Of a stretch of 64,000 bases of DNA, positions 55,160 to 63,866 are shown piece by piece (position 1 is the stretch's first letter; each line of letters opens with the position of its first letter). Origin of the DNA: SHZI01 sp031409515. GTDB lineage: Bacteria; Pseudomonadota; Gammaproteobacteria; Steroidobacterales; GCA-2729495. The stretch spans positions 11,781 to 75,780 of the forward strand of contig JANNXJ010000037.1 of assembly GCA_031409515.1 (NCBI GenBank), written 5' to 3'. The notes beneath the pieces were generated by a model. The model searched no databases. It saw nothing but the letters and a program-made list of their open reading frames with translations, and was not told the DNA's origin. The position numbers and the translations under genes were made by a program.

Positions 55160-56820
55160 GCCACCAGGGGAGAACCGTCGCCGCCTCGACAGGGCGTGAA
55201 CAGATCCAGGGCAGGTTCCCGGACCACCGTGGTCACATCCAGCAGGCCCAGGACGGAATGAAACAGGTGGTCGTGGGCCACGTCGCCTTTGACTCCCTGC
55301 TGAAGGCAGTCACGGTTGAGGCCCGCCGATTTTTCCAGCCCCGCGGATAACCAGACCACCATCGGGACTTCCCTCTGCACGGCCGGGGCAATCCGGTAGG
55401 GCAGCCCGTGCAGGTAGAAGCCGGATTCGCCGAGGGATTCACCGTGGTCGGACACGTAGATCAGCCCCGCGTCCCGGCCGGACTGAGCCTCGAGATAGCG
55501 GATGAGGCTGGCGAGGACGTGGTCCGTGTAGAGGATCGCGTTGTCGTAGGCATTGACGATCTCGTCCTGGGTACAGTCGCTCAGTTCCAGGCTCTCGCAG
55601 GTGGGCACGAACTTCCTGAACCCGGGCGGATAGCGCCGGGAGTAGGCGGGACCGTGATTGCCGAGCATGTGCAGAACCACCACCAGATCGCCGGTGCTGT
55701 TCTTCACGGCGGCCTCGAGCCGGGGCAGCAGGATGCCGTCCAGGCAGCGCTCCCCATCACAGAAGGCCGGGTCCGCGTCGCCGGGAATCCGCTCCTGTTG
55801 AAGACCGGCGCACACACCCTTGCAGCCCGACTGGTTGTCGATCCACAGCACCTCAACCCCCACCCGGTTCAGAACGTGGAGCAGGGACTCCTCACTGCGG
55901 ATCCGCTTCTCGTTGTAGTCCCGCCGACCAACGGGCGCAAACATGCAGGGCAGGGACACTTCCGTACTGGTGCCGCAGGCCTGGACACGGGGATACACCA
56001 GCAGATCCAGTTGGGCGAGTTCCGGCGTGGTCTGCCGCCCGTAGCCGCTCAGGCCAAAGTTGGCCGAGCGCGCCGTTTCGCCAATGGCCAGCACCAGCAG
56101 GGTTGGTTTGTGGCCCGTGCTTGTCCGGTGCAGCCGGTGGGCATCCAGGGCGATCGGCCGGGCGGCACCGGTTGGCGCGGCCATGGCATCCCGGGAGATC
56201 CTGAACAGCGCGGAGAGGTAGTTAGTGGGCGTCACCAGGTCCCGGGCTTCCCGATGATTGCGCAGCAGGGACGCCGCATCCTTGTACTGGACGAAGAGGG
56301 CAAGGCCGGCTACCAGCAACGCGGCTGCCACTCCACCGGAGCGGATCAGGATCGACTTGCCCAGCGGACGGCTCTGGACCCGCGTCCACAGCAGCAGGCC
56401 GATGGGTACGGCTGCGTAGAGGAACAGTTGTGGAATCAGATGTGCGGTCAGGAGTTCTCCCGCCTCGGCGGGATCGGTCCGGAGGATGTTCCGCAGCATC
56501 TCCGGGTTGAGAAAGACCGTGTACCGGTCCATGTAGAAACTGGCGAGGGCGGTGCATACAAACAGCAGTGCCAGCACCGGCTTGACGGTGCGCCGGGTCA
56601 GGAGGAGGGCCAGGCCGGCGAACTGCACGCAGACGACCACCAGGAACAGTCCGGCAAACAGAGCCAGCTTGCGGCGGTCGGTGAGGTCCGCGCTGCCGAA
56701 CAGCAGCTGCCACAGCGCGCCGTTATAGGCGGCCGCGAAGGCGAGGGAGGCGAGCAGGATCAGTGCCTCGACGCTGAGCGTCGGGCGCCACCGGGGGACG
56801 ACCGCTTTTCCTGAAGCCAT
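55129..56820 (-). CDS. Phosphoethanolamine transferase (EptA/Cpt family)
   Basis: 563-residue inner-membrane enzyme. Five membrane helices (about 15-190) are followed by a periplasmic sulfatase-like domain with the metal/nucleophile segment LVLAIGETARSANFGLSGYGRQT (catalytic Thr), GTSTEVSLPCM, LHMLGNHGPAYSRRYP and YVSDHGESLGE. Several Cys suggest disulfides, as in EptA. It adds phosphoethanolamine to lipid A or heptose in relatives, which lowers sensitivity to cationic peptides. The ATG at 56820 begins the first helix. Confidence 0.9.
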   Translation of the reverse strand: MASGKAVVPRWRPTLSVEALILLASLAFAAAYNGALWQLLFGSADLTDRRKLALFAGLFLVVVCVQFAGLALLLTRRTVKPVLALLFVCTALASFYMDRYTVFLNPEMLRNILRTDPAEAGELLTAHLIPQLFLYAAVPIGLLLWTRVQSRPLGKSILIRSGGVAAALLVAGLALFVQYKDAASLLRNHREARDLVTPTNYLSALFRISRDAMAAPTGAARPIALDAHRLHRTSTGHKPTLLVLAIGETARSANFGLSGYGRQTTPELAQLDLLVYPRVQACGTSTEVSLPCMFAPVGRRDYNEKRIRSEESLLHVLNRVGVEVLWIDNQSGCKGVCAGLQQERIPGDADPAFCDGERCLDGILLPRLEAAVKNSTGDLVVVLHMLGNHGPAYSRRYPPGFRKFVPTCESLELSDCTQDEIVNAYDNAILYTDHVLASLIRYLEAQSGRDAGLIYVSDHGESLGESGFYLHGLPYRIAPAVQREVPMVVWLSAGLEKSAGLNRDCLQQGVKGDVAHDHLFHSVLGLLDVTTVVREPALDLFTPCRGGDGSPLVAQVPAGDAPS

Positions 56821-56875
56821 TGCCGCTTGGACGGTGCCGCACCGGGAAATCAATCGGACCCGGGGGCCGCCCTCG

Positions 56876-59185
56876 TCAGAAGGTCCAGAGAACCCCGATG
56901 TTCGGCACGAATCGTGGCCAGTACTCGAAGCTCTGTTGGAGTCTGGCCGAGCCGTTCCCGGTATCCACCACCTTGTACTCGACACAGCAGGGATTCTTCA
57001 TCCCCAGGGAATTGGTCAGCTCGACGAAGGCCAGGAGCCGGCTGTCCCCCAGCTCGAAGGTGTAGGCCGCCCGCAGGTCCAGGGAGCGGAACGGGTCGAA
57101 GCGCGCCGAATTCTGCTCACCAATGAGAACCTCAGTGCTGGAGCCCGGCGCGAGGCGGACCGGCGTGGTGGGCCAGCCGGTGTGCCAGGTGCCTGCGAGG
57201 GACAGCTCCCAGGGCCCCTGGGTCCAGCTGACGCCGCCATTCAGGGTGTTCCGCTGGTCCCAGCTGCGGGGAATGACGTTACTGTCGACCGTTTCTTCGG
57301 CCCGGGAGAGGGCGTAGCTGAACCACCAGCCCCAGGGCAGCGCTGAACGGTCCTGCAGCAGGAACTCCAGGCCCTGGATATTGCCCGACGAGGCTGCGAT
57401 CTCCACCCGGTCGTATTCCAGCTCCGGCAGCAGCACGAGGGGCTCGAAGAGGTTCTCGAAGCGGGGCCGCAGCTGGTCGTAGTCCTTGTAGTAGGCCTCT
57501 AGCCGGGCCGACAGGCCGCCGCTGAACGCGTGCGCCAGGCTCAGGATGAAGTGATCCGACCGCTTCGCCGGGAAGAACGTGTCGATGCCGTCTTCCACCT
57601 GCAGTTCATCGATGCCCTGGGCCTGGAAGAAGCGGCCCCAGCTGGCCCGCACCTGGGTCTGGGCCGACACGTCGTAGAGCAGGTTCACCCGGGGACTCAG
57701 CTGCGTGGCCCCATCAGCCTGGTCGTAGGTCTGATGGTCCCAGCGCAGGCCAACCTCGCCCGTGAGACTTTCCGTAACCCGCCAGCGGGCCGCCACGAAG
57801 GCCCCCGTCCCGGCGCCGTCGGGCTGGACCTGCTCGTTCCGCAGGGTGCTGGTTGCGGGGCTGTCCGGGAACGGGAAGCCTGCGCTGGTCTGGAAGGCGC
57901 TCTGGTAATCGTAGCGCGCCGTCCGCCACGCTGCGTCCACGCCCGCCCGCCAGCGCAGGTTGTCATCCCCCTGTTCAAGCTCCAGTTTCAGGAGTGTGCT
58001 GTTGGAGTCCCGCCGGTCGTTCAGCGTCCCCACCTGCTGGTCCGGCTCAAGAATGTTGCCCTGCCGATGATTGTCGGAATGGATCCAGCCGAGCAGGGCG
58101 CGGCCGGCCAGCTTCTCAGACCAGCGGTGATCCACCGTCGCCCAGAGATAGCTGCTGCGGTTGGTGGAGGTGGCAACGGATTCTTCGCTGGAGTCGTTGA
58201 GCTCCAGCCGGTCCTGGGCAAGCAGGGCGTGGGCCGCCACCGTTGTGCTGTCGCTGAGGTCGTACTCGGTCTTGAGGAAGGTGTCGAAGTACTTGGGTTC
58301 CCCCAGATTGCTCTCGGCCACGTTAATGACCTGGGCCAGATTGCTCCGCCGGGCCGCCACCAGCCACCGGCCCCGGTCCTCGGCAAAGGTCGCGCCCGCC
58401 AGCGCATTCAGATGGAACAAAGACAGCCCCAGTGCGTAGCTGCCGTCTGCCGCCGGATCCACCGACCGGGCGTCCACCACGGCGCCCATGCGGCCGCCGT
58501 AGTCCACCGGAAAGCCGCCGCTGTAGACGTCCAGCCCGCCCACGATTTCCATATCCAGAAAACTGACGGGATTGAAAAAGCCCCGCAGGTGAAAGGGGTC
58601 CTGCAGGGGCATGCCGTCCAGCAGGATCTGCGTCTCGTTCTCTTCGCCGCCCCGGATGTTCGGCAGGCCCGACAGCCCGTTGCTGGCCGCGCCGGGCAGC
58701 CGGTGCACGGCCCGCAGGGGCTCGTCCGCGAGGACCGGCTGGCTGCGGAGTTCCTGCTGGGTCAGCAGCGTGCTCGCGGCAAGCCCGTCACTGGCCAGCT
58801 GGTACTGGCTCGCCGTCACGATGACTTCCTCCAGGGCCGTGGGTCGCCGCCGGTCGGAAGCCCGGTCGCGATCCGCCGCCAGGGCCGGCGTGCCGGACGG
58901 CACGCTGACGATCGCCCAGGTCTGGGCGCCCATGCTCCGGGTGGTCAGTCCCTGGGGTGCGAGGATCTCATTGAGGAGGGGGATGCCGCCGCTCGCGCTG
59001 GGCTCTTTGAGGACCTTCAGGTCGGGCGGTACGAGGCTGTCGTTGTAGACCAGGATGAGCCCGGTGGCCTGCAGCTCTTCGAGCACCGCGCGGACGGGAC
59101 GCCCCGCGTACGTCGCGGCGCTGGCCGTGGTGGCCAGGCCCATGGCGAGGCCCAGGGCCAGGATGAACAGCAGTGCGGGGCGCAT
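56876..59185 (-). CDS. TonB-dependent outer-membrane receptor with STN signalling domain
   Basis: 769-residue receptor. A signal peptide (MRPALLFILALGLAMGLATTASA) is followed by a secretin/TonB N-terminal (STN) domain (about 25-95), a plug (about 130-240: NIRGGEENETQILLDGMPLQDPF) and a 22-strand-type barrel ending ...GVLWTF. The STN domain marks receptors that signal to an anti-sigma factor. The substrate is not evident. It is third in a sigma-FecR-receptor set. A TTG one codon upstream is possible. Confidence 0.88.
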   Translation of the reverse strand: MRPALLFILALGLAMGLATTASAATYAGRPVRAVLEELQATGLILVYNDSLVPPDLKVLKEPSASGGIPLLNEILAPQGLTTRSMGAQTWAIVSVPSGTPALAADRDRASDRRRPTALEEVIVTASQYQLASDGLAASTLLTQQELRSQPVLADEPLRAVHRLPGAASNGLSGLPNIRGGEENETQILLDGMPLQDPFHLRGFFNPVSFLDMEIVGGLDVYSGGFPVDYGGRMGAVVDARSVDPAADGSYALGLSLFHLNALAGATFAEDRGRWLVAARRSNLAQVINVAESNLGEPKYFDTFLKTEYDLSDSTTVAAHALLAQDRLELNDSSEESVATSTNRSSYLWATVDHRWSEKLAGRALLGWIHSDNHRQGNILEPDQQVGTLNDRRDSNSTLLKLELEQGDDNLRWRAGVDAAWRTARYDYQSAFQTSAGFPFPDSPATSTLRNEQVQPDGAGTGAFVAARWRVTESLTGEVGLRWDHQTYDQADGATQLSPRVNLLYDVSAQTQVRASWGRFFQAQGIDELQVEDGIDTFFPAKRSDHFILSLAHAFSGGLSARLEAYYKDYDQLRPRFENLFEPLVLLPELEYDRVEIAASSGNIQGLEFLLQDRSALPWGWWFSYALSRAEETVDSNVIPRSWDQRNTLNGGVSWTQGPWELSLAGTWHTGWPTTPVRLAPGSSTEVLIGEQNSARFDPFRSLDLRAAYTFELGDSRLLAFVELTNSLGMKNPCCVEYKVVDTGNGSARLQQSFEYWPRFVPNIGVLWTF

Positions 59186-59219
59186 CAAGCGCGAACGATA
59201 GCAGCACTCGCAGGAGAGA

Positions 59220-59251
59220 GACCGTGGCGGCCAACCTGGGCCGCCACGGTC
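59220..59251. other. Perfect 13-bp hairpin between fecR-like and receptor genes
   Basis: GACCGTGGCGGCC (59220-59232) and its exact complement (59239-59251) flank a 6-nt loop in the 101 bp gap. No T tract follows on the minus strand, so it may stabilise or process mRNA rather than terminate. Confidence 0.6.
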
Positions 59252-59286
59252 GCAGTGACGCGGCGTTCCCCCAGGGGGGTGTGGGA

Positions 59287-60336
59287 CTACCGCGTAGTTG
59301 CCTGGCGCAGAGCCGGCTGGATCGTGAGCCGGCCGTTGTCATCCGCGTAAGACAGGTTCGTCGTGGCCATCACCGCGGCCAGGGCGGCGTCGGGGGACAG
59401 GCCCGCGACCGAGCCCCGGAGAATGATTTCTTCCGCAGCAACTTTGACCTGGGGCGAGGCAAAGATCAGCTCCCGACCCGTTTCCCGGCAGACCCAGGCC
59501 AGGAATTCCGTGAGGCGCCGGTCTTCGATGGCATAGGGCGGGGTGACGTCGGCGATCCAGTTCCAGCGGGGATCCTGCCGGTCGACGGTGCGCCGGGTCA
59601 GGGCTCCGGTGTTTGTGATCGAGACTTGCTCGCCCGCCTGGGCCACAGCGGGGGTCCCCCCGCGGGCCTCGCCCGTCACTGCCACCTGGCCTTCCCGGAC
59701 GCTGACCTGCATCTCGCCCGGCAGCACCCGCACTTCGTACTGGGTGCCCAGGTGCCGGGTGCTCCCAAAGGCGGAATCAATTTGCAGGCGTGATCCGGCC
59801 TCTGCCCCCTCACCGGAGTCCAGGCCCGAGTCCAGGTACACCGCACCGCGCTCCACCACGACCCGGTCGATGCCTGCCAGGGCAATCCGGGTGTCGGTGT
59901 CGAGCCGCAGGGTGACGCCCTTCGCCAGAGTCAGCGCCGCTTTGCCCTGGGGTCCGGTGACGAGCTGCTGACCCACCCGCAGGGACTGGCCCTCAGTGAC
60001 GGGCTGCCAGCCGGCACCGAGGCCGGATTCCACGGCCCCGCTGAGTCGCGTGAGGGTCGCCATGACCGGTGCCGGGGCGGGAGGGCCGGACTGCAGGACA
60101 CCGAGTGCGACGGCGGCCACCGCCAGGCTGGCTGCCAGGGCCAGGCCGGGGCGCTGCCAACGCCGGGTCGCGGCCTTCGGTACCGGGGCCACGGCCGCAC
60201 GCCATTCTGCCGCTACGGCCTGCCGGACCCGTTCGCGCACTTCCGGCGCCGGTTCGGCCTCGGGGGCCATCTCCCGGAGGAGACCCTGGAGAGACTCTTC
60301 TTCGCCGGGGCGGAGTTCCTGCTGATTCGTGGTCAT
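59287..60336 (-). CDS. FecR-family anti-sigma regulator
   Basis: 349-residue membrane regulator. A cytoplasmic start (about 1-60) is followed by a membrane helix (about 64-82), a FecR domain (about 100-225) and a C-terminal STN-like domain (about 265-345: AIEDRRLTEFLAWVCRETGRELIFASPQVKV). It should relay receptor occupancy to the sigma factor encoded 24 nt upstream. Carrying its own STN domain in addition to the receptor's is notable. Confidence 0.85.
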   Translation of the reverse strand: MTTNQQELRPGEEESLQGLLREMAPEAEPAPEVRERVRQAVAAEWRAAVAPVPKAATRRWQRPGLALAASLAVAAVALGVLQSGPPAPAPVMATLTRLSGAVESGLGAGWQPVTEGQSLRVGQQLVTGPQGKAALTLAKGVTLRLDTDTRIALAGIDRVVVERGAVYLDSGLDSGEGAEAGSRLQIDSAFGSTRHLGTQYEVRVLPGEMQVSVREGQVAVTGEARGGTPAVAQAGEQVSITNTGALTRRTVDRQDPRWNWIADVTPPYAIEDRRLTEFLAWVCRETGRELIFASPQVKVAAEEIILRGSVAGLSPDAALAAVMATTNLSYADDNGRLTIQPALRQATTR

Positions 60337-60360
60337 ATTCTCTTCCCCTGGTTTGCCGGG

Positions 60361-60969
60361 TTAACCCAGGCTGGCCAGCACCTCCGGTGAAGCAGCCCCG
60401 AAGACGGCTTCTACCGCATCCCGAAAGGCGACCCGCGCCCGGGCCAGCAGGGACTGGGCGGCGGTGGTGCCGATCCCCAGTTCCACGCCGATCTCGTCCA
60501 CGGAGAGCCCTTCCACGTATTTCATTTCCAGCGCGTCGCCGTAGCGGGGCGGCAGCCGGTCGAGAATGGTCCGGACCAGTTGCCGCACCTCCGCCTGGCT
60601 GTACCGGTGCGCGGGCTCCTCGGCTGCCGGTCCGGCAATGGCCTCAACGGCGGCGCGCACGTCGGCGCTGTCGTCGATCCGCACCACGTTGCTGGTGTGC
60701 CGGCCTTCCCGCCGCAGGTAGTCCACCACTTCGTGGCGGCAGATCTGGCAGACCCAGGTGAACAGGGACGCCTCACCGCGAAAGTCCTTCAGCTTGCGCA
60801 TGGCCTTGGTGAGCGCCGCCTGCACAACCTCGGCGGCCGCGTCGGCGTCACTATTCAGCCGGGGCAGGGCAAAGCGATAGACCCGGGGGAAATAGTCGTC
60901 AAAGAAGGCGGTGAAGGCCCTCTCGTCCCCCGCGAGCATTCTTTGCACCAGCTCTGTCGATTCGCTCAC
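60361..60969 (-). CDS. ECF-type RNA polymerase sigma factor
   Basis: 202-residue sigma-70 family protein. Region 2 (FTAFFDDYFPRVYRFALPRL to LKDFRGEASLFTWVCQICRHEVVDYLR) and region 4 (LPPRYGDALEMKYVEGLSVDEIGVELGIGTTAAQSLLARAR) are intact. GTG start. It heads the sigma/FecR/TonB-receptor set and is divergent from a PAP2 phosphatase gene across 127 bp. Confidence 0.9.
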   Translation of the reverse strand: MSESTELVQRMLAGDERAFTAFFDDYFPRVYRFALPRLNSDADAAAEVVQAALTKAMRKLKDFRGEASLFTWVCQICRHEVVDYLRREGRHTSNVVRIDDSADVRAAVEAIAGPAAEEPAHRYSQAEVRQLVRTILDRLPPRYGDALEMKYVEGLSVDEIGVELGIGTTAAQSLLARARVAFRDAVEAVFGAASPEVLASLG

Positions 60970-61096
60970 TTGTCGTTCCAGGGCGATTTATGGCGGTTGG
61001 ACGGGGTGCGGGTCGGAATTCAATCGGTGTCGCGGGACCAGCTTAGCCGGGTTTGGGGCGATTGATCGGGTGCCGTCTCGCCGTCCCACGGTGCCT

Positions 61097-61837
61097 ATGC
61101 CCCCGCACAACCCCCTGGCTACCGGGACCTTCTGGGTCCGGCATGCCGTCTGGCCTGGCCTGCTGTTCGGGCTGTTCGCCGCGGTCACTGCGACGACGGG
61201 ATTCGACGAGAGCCTGGCCCGGGCCTGGGCCTTCGACCCGGCCACGAGCCACTTCATCGGCTCTGGCCCAGGGCAGTGGTGGGCGAAAGACCTGATCCAC
61301 GGTGCTGGTGGGCGCCTGATCCGGATTCTCGGCGGGGCGGTGCTCCTGCTCTGGTGCCTGAGTTTCTGGTTCGAGGCCCTGCGGCGCTGGCGCCGACCCG
61401 CGGGCTTCGTCGTGCTGTGTGCCGTTCTCGGGGCGGGCGCAGTTGGCTTGCTCAAGGAGACCACCAACGTGGATTGCCCCTGGGCACTGGCCGATTTCGG
61501 CGGCCAGCAACCCTATGTGCGCCTGTTCGCCGACCGGCCTGACAACCTGCCCCGGGCCCAGTGTTTTCCCGGCGGTCATTCGTCCTCGGGGTTCGCGCTA
61601 TTCCCGCTCTACTTTCTTTACCTTGGGCGGAACCGGCGGCGGGCCGGCTGGGGGCTGGCTGCCGCGCTGCTGGTCGGCGGCGTTTTCGCTTTCGGCCAGG
61701 AGGCCAGAGGCGCGCACTTCCTCTCCCACGATGTGTGGAGTGCGGCCCTCGTGTGGTTCGTGTGCCTGGCCGTCTACACCCTGGGATACGGCGGCGCAGT
61801 CTGGAATCCGCGGGAGGACCCAACGGCCAGGGTTTAG
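61097..61837 (+). CDS. PAP2-family membrane phosphatase
   Basis: 246-residue membrane protein with about five or six helices. The phosphatase motifs appear as KETTNVDCPW, CFPGGHSSSGF (His of motif 2) and RGAHFLSHDVWSA (His and Asp of motif 3). Such enzymes include lipid A 1-phosphatases and undecaprenyl-PP phosphatases. It lies 12 nt upstream of the EamA gene and near the phosphoethanolamine transferase gene, so a lipid A role is possible but unproven. Confidence 0.82.
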   Translation: MPPHNPLATGTFWVRHAVWPGLLFGLFAAVTATTGFDESLARAWAFDPATSHFIGSGPGQWWAKDLIHGAGGRLIRILGGAVLLLWCLSFWFEALRRWRRPAGFVVLCAVLGAGAVGLLKETTNVDCPWALADFGGQQPYVRLFADRPDNLPRAQCFPGGHSSSGFALFPLYFLYLGRNRRRAGWGLAAALLVGGVFAFGQEARGAHFLSHDVWSAALVWFVCLAVYTLGYGGAVWNPREDPTARV

Positions 61838-61848
61838 GATTGGGGCCC

Positions 61849-62718
61849 ATGAGCCGCCTCGTCATCGCCTGCCTCGCCGCCACCTGGGTCATCTGGGGCT
61901 CCACCTACCTGGCCATCCGCTTTGCCCTCGTGAGCTTTCCGCCCTACCTGCAGATGGGCAGTCGCTTCCTGGTTGCGGGCCTTGGCCTGGCCCTCTGGAT
62001 GCGCTTCCTGCGGGCCGCACCCTGGCCTGACCGGCGTCAGTGGCGCAATGCGCTTCTGGTGGGTGCGCTGATGCTGGCCGGCGGGATGGGCAGCGTGGCG
62101 GTGGCGGAACAGACGGTGGGCTCGGGCATCGTGGTGGTGTTCATTGCGGTGGTGCCACTACTGATCGTGGCGCTGAACCTGTTCTGGCGGGTAGTTCCAG
62201 GGCGCCTGGAGCTGGCGGGTATCGGCGTCGGCCTGGCCGGGGTGCTGCTGCTGACCCGGGGCGCCGCCTTCCAGGCCTCACCCGCCGGGCTGCTGGCCAT
62301 GGCCACCGCCTGTTCGTGCTGGTCTCTCGGCAGTGTGCTCAGTCAGCGGTCACGGCCCCTGGCCCCCGGGGCCATGGGTTTCGCGAGTGAGATGCTGTGC
62401 GGGGGAGTGGTGCTGATGCTGCTGGCGGTGGCCACGGGCGAAACCTTCAGCTGGCCGCCCCAGCCCCTGGCGGCCTGGGCCTGGGCGTATCTGGTGGTCT
62501 TCGGTTCGCTGCTGGCCTTCAATGCCTACATGGTGTTGCTCGCCGAGGCTTCTGCCGGACTCGCGGCCAGCTACACCTTTGTGAACCCCGTGATTGCCAT
62601 GTTGCTCGGCGTGACGTTCGGCGGTGAGACGATTACAACCTACGAATGGGCTGCGGCCGGGGTGGTTCTGGCCGGCGTGCTGCTGCTGCTCGCCGGGCCC
62701 AAAAACGCCCGGCGCTAG
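61849..62718 (+). CDS. EamA/DMT-family transporter (YedA-like)
   Basis: 289-residue inner-membrane transporter with ten predicted helices in two EamA repeats. The start IACLAATWVIWGSTYLAIRFAL is typical of YedA-like exporters, and the second repeat has ASYTFVNPVIAMLLGVTFGGE. Substrate unknown; relatives export amino acids or metabolites. The stop shares the CTAG with the convergent gene's stop. Confidence 0.88.
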   Translation: MSRLVIACLAATWVIWGSTYLAIRFALVSFPPYLQMGSRFLVAGLGLALWMRFLRAAPWPDRRQWRNALLVGALMLAGGMGSVAVAEQTVGSGIVVVFIAVVPLLIVALNLFWRVVPGRLELAGIGVGLAGVLLLTRGAAFQASPAGLLAMATACSCWSLGSVLSQRSRPLAPGAMGFASEMLCGGVVLMLLAVATGETFSWPPQPLAAWAWAYLVVFGSLLAFNAYMVLLAEASAGLAASYTFVNPVIAMLLGVTFGGETITTYEWAAAGVVLAGVLLLLAGPKNARR

Positions 62719-63221
62719 GGCGCTTTCGCCGGGCGGTAGGTGCCGTCGAAGAGCATCTTCCAGGACTTGCCGTTGTCCATGGAGAGCTCCCACAACTGGC
62801 GCACGGTACCTGCCTTGGCCGTCCACGTAATCCGGTTCCGGGCGGGCTTGCCATCGTCGAGAGAGTCGCCTTCCAGCACCATGGCCCCATCGACCAGGCC
62901 GCCCTCCAGTTCCAGGGTTGTGCCTTCGCGCCACACCCAGAACTGCCGCCACTTGCCCCGGTTCGTGTCGAAGAAGTTCAGGCTGGTGCCGGCACTCGCC
63001 GAGACGCCGGCCCAGGTTTCCTGCAGCACGCAGCCGTCCAGGATGGGCTCGATCCGGTTGCGGCCGGCGACGGAGCCATCCACGTTGGTCACGTCCCAGG
63101 TGCCGATCCAGAAGTCGAACTGGTGGGCCCGGGTGTCGGTGCAATCTTTGCTGGCTGCCTGAACGCTGGTCACTGCACATAGAAGAGTGGCCAGGACCAG
63201 CAGGCGACTGAAGTGGCGCAT
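62715..63221 (-). CDS. Secreted protein of unknown function
   Basis: 168-residue protein with signal peptide MRHFSRLLVLATLLCAVTSVQA. The mature part HQFDFWIGTWDVTNVDGSVAGRNRIEPILDGC resembles lipocalin-like DUF1579-type proteins (FDFWIGTWD opening). Predicted periplasmic, perhaps binding a small ligand. Its start lies 85 bp from the divergent def gene. No operon partner. Confidence 0.72.
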   Translation of the reverse strand: MRHFSRLLVLATLLCAVTSVQAASKDCTDTRAHQFDFWIGTWDVTNVDGSVAGRNRIEPILDGCVLQETWAGVSASAGTSLNFFDTNRGKWRQFWVWREGTTLELEGGLVDGAMVLEGDSLDDGKPARNRITWTAKAGTVRQLWELSMDNGKSWKMLFDGTYRPAKAP

Positions 63222-63306
63222 TGGGGATGCTCCTGCGGAAGATGGCAGCCACTCTAGCGCGAAGTACCCGTCGACGGCTGCCGGCTGGTCGTACAGACTT
63301 AAGGCT

Positions 63307-63843
63307 ATGGCAGTCCGCGACATTCTGAAGATGGGAGACCTTAGGCTGCTGCAGGTGGCCCAGCCCGTGGAGCAGTTCGACACGCCCGAGCTCCACAGCC
63401 TGGTCACCGACCTGCAGGACACCATGCTCGCGGCCGACGGCGCCGGCCTGGCCGCACCGCAGATCGGTGTGGATCTCGCCGTCGTGATTTTTGGCTTTGA
63501 TAGCAACGAGCGCTACCCGGACGCACCGCCGGTGCCCCGCACGGTGCTCGTCAATCCGCACATCGAGGCGCTGGGGCCGGAGATCGAGGAAGACTGGGAG
63601 GGCTGCCTGTCGGTGCCCGGTCTCCGCGGCGTCGTGCCGCGCTGGACGCGCATCCGCTACCGGGGCTTCGATCAGTTCGGTGGACCCATCGACCGGGTGG
63701 CCGAGGGCTTTCACGCCCGGGTGGTGCAGCACGAGTGCGATCACCTGATCGGCACGCTGTACCCGATGCGGGTGCGGGATTTCACGCGGTTTGGCTACAC
63801 CGAGGTGCTGTTTCCCGAGCGCGGGGATGGCGAGGATGACTAG
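63307..63843 (+). CDS. def: Peptide deformylase
   Basis: 178-residue metalloenzyme removing the formyl group from new proteins. The three motifs are intact: GAGLAAPQIG, EGCLSVPG (metal Cys) and QHECDHLIG (two metal His and catalytic Glu). The ATG at 63307 gives the family start; the open frame further upstream is antisense. It is not next to fmt, so it may be a second deformylase copy. Confidence 0.95.
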   Translation: MAVRDILKMGDLRLLQVAQPVEQFDTPELHSLVTDLQDTMLAADGAGLAAPQIGVDLAVVIFGFDSNERYPDAPPVPRTVLVNPHIEALGPEIEEDWEGCLSVPGLRGVVPRWTRIRYRGFDQFGGPIDRVAEGFHARVVQHECDHLIGTLYPMRVRDFTRFGYTEVLFPERGDGEDD

Positions 63844-63866
63844 TGGTCGGGAAACTCGCGGCGGGC

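Noticed and set aside
57530..59350. Plus-strand open frame of 606 codons
   Set aside because: Shadow of the TonB receptor gene, without signal peptide or motif.
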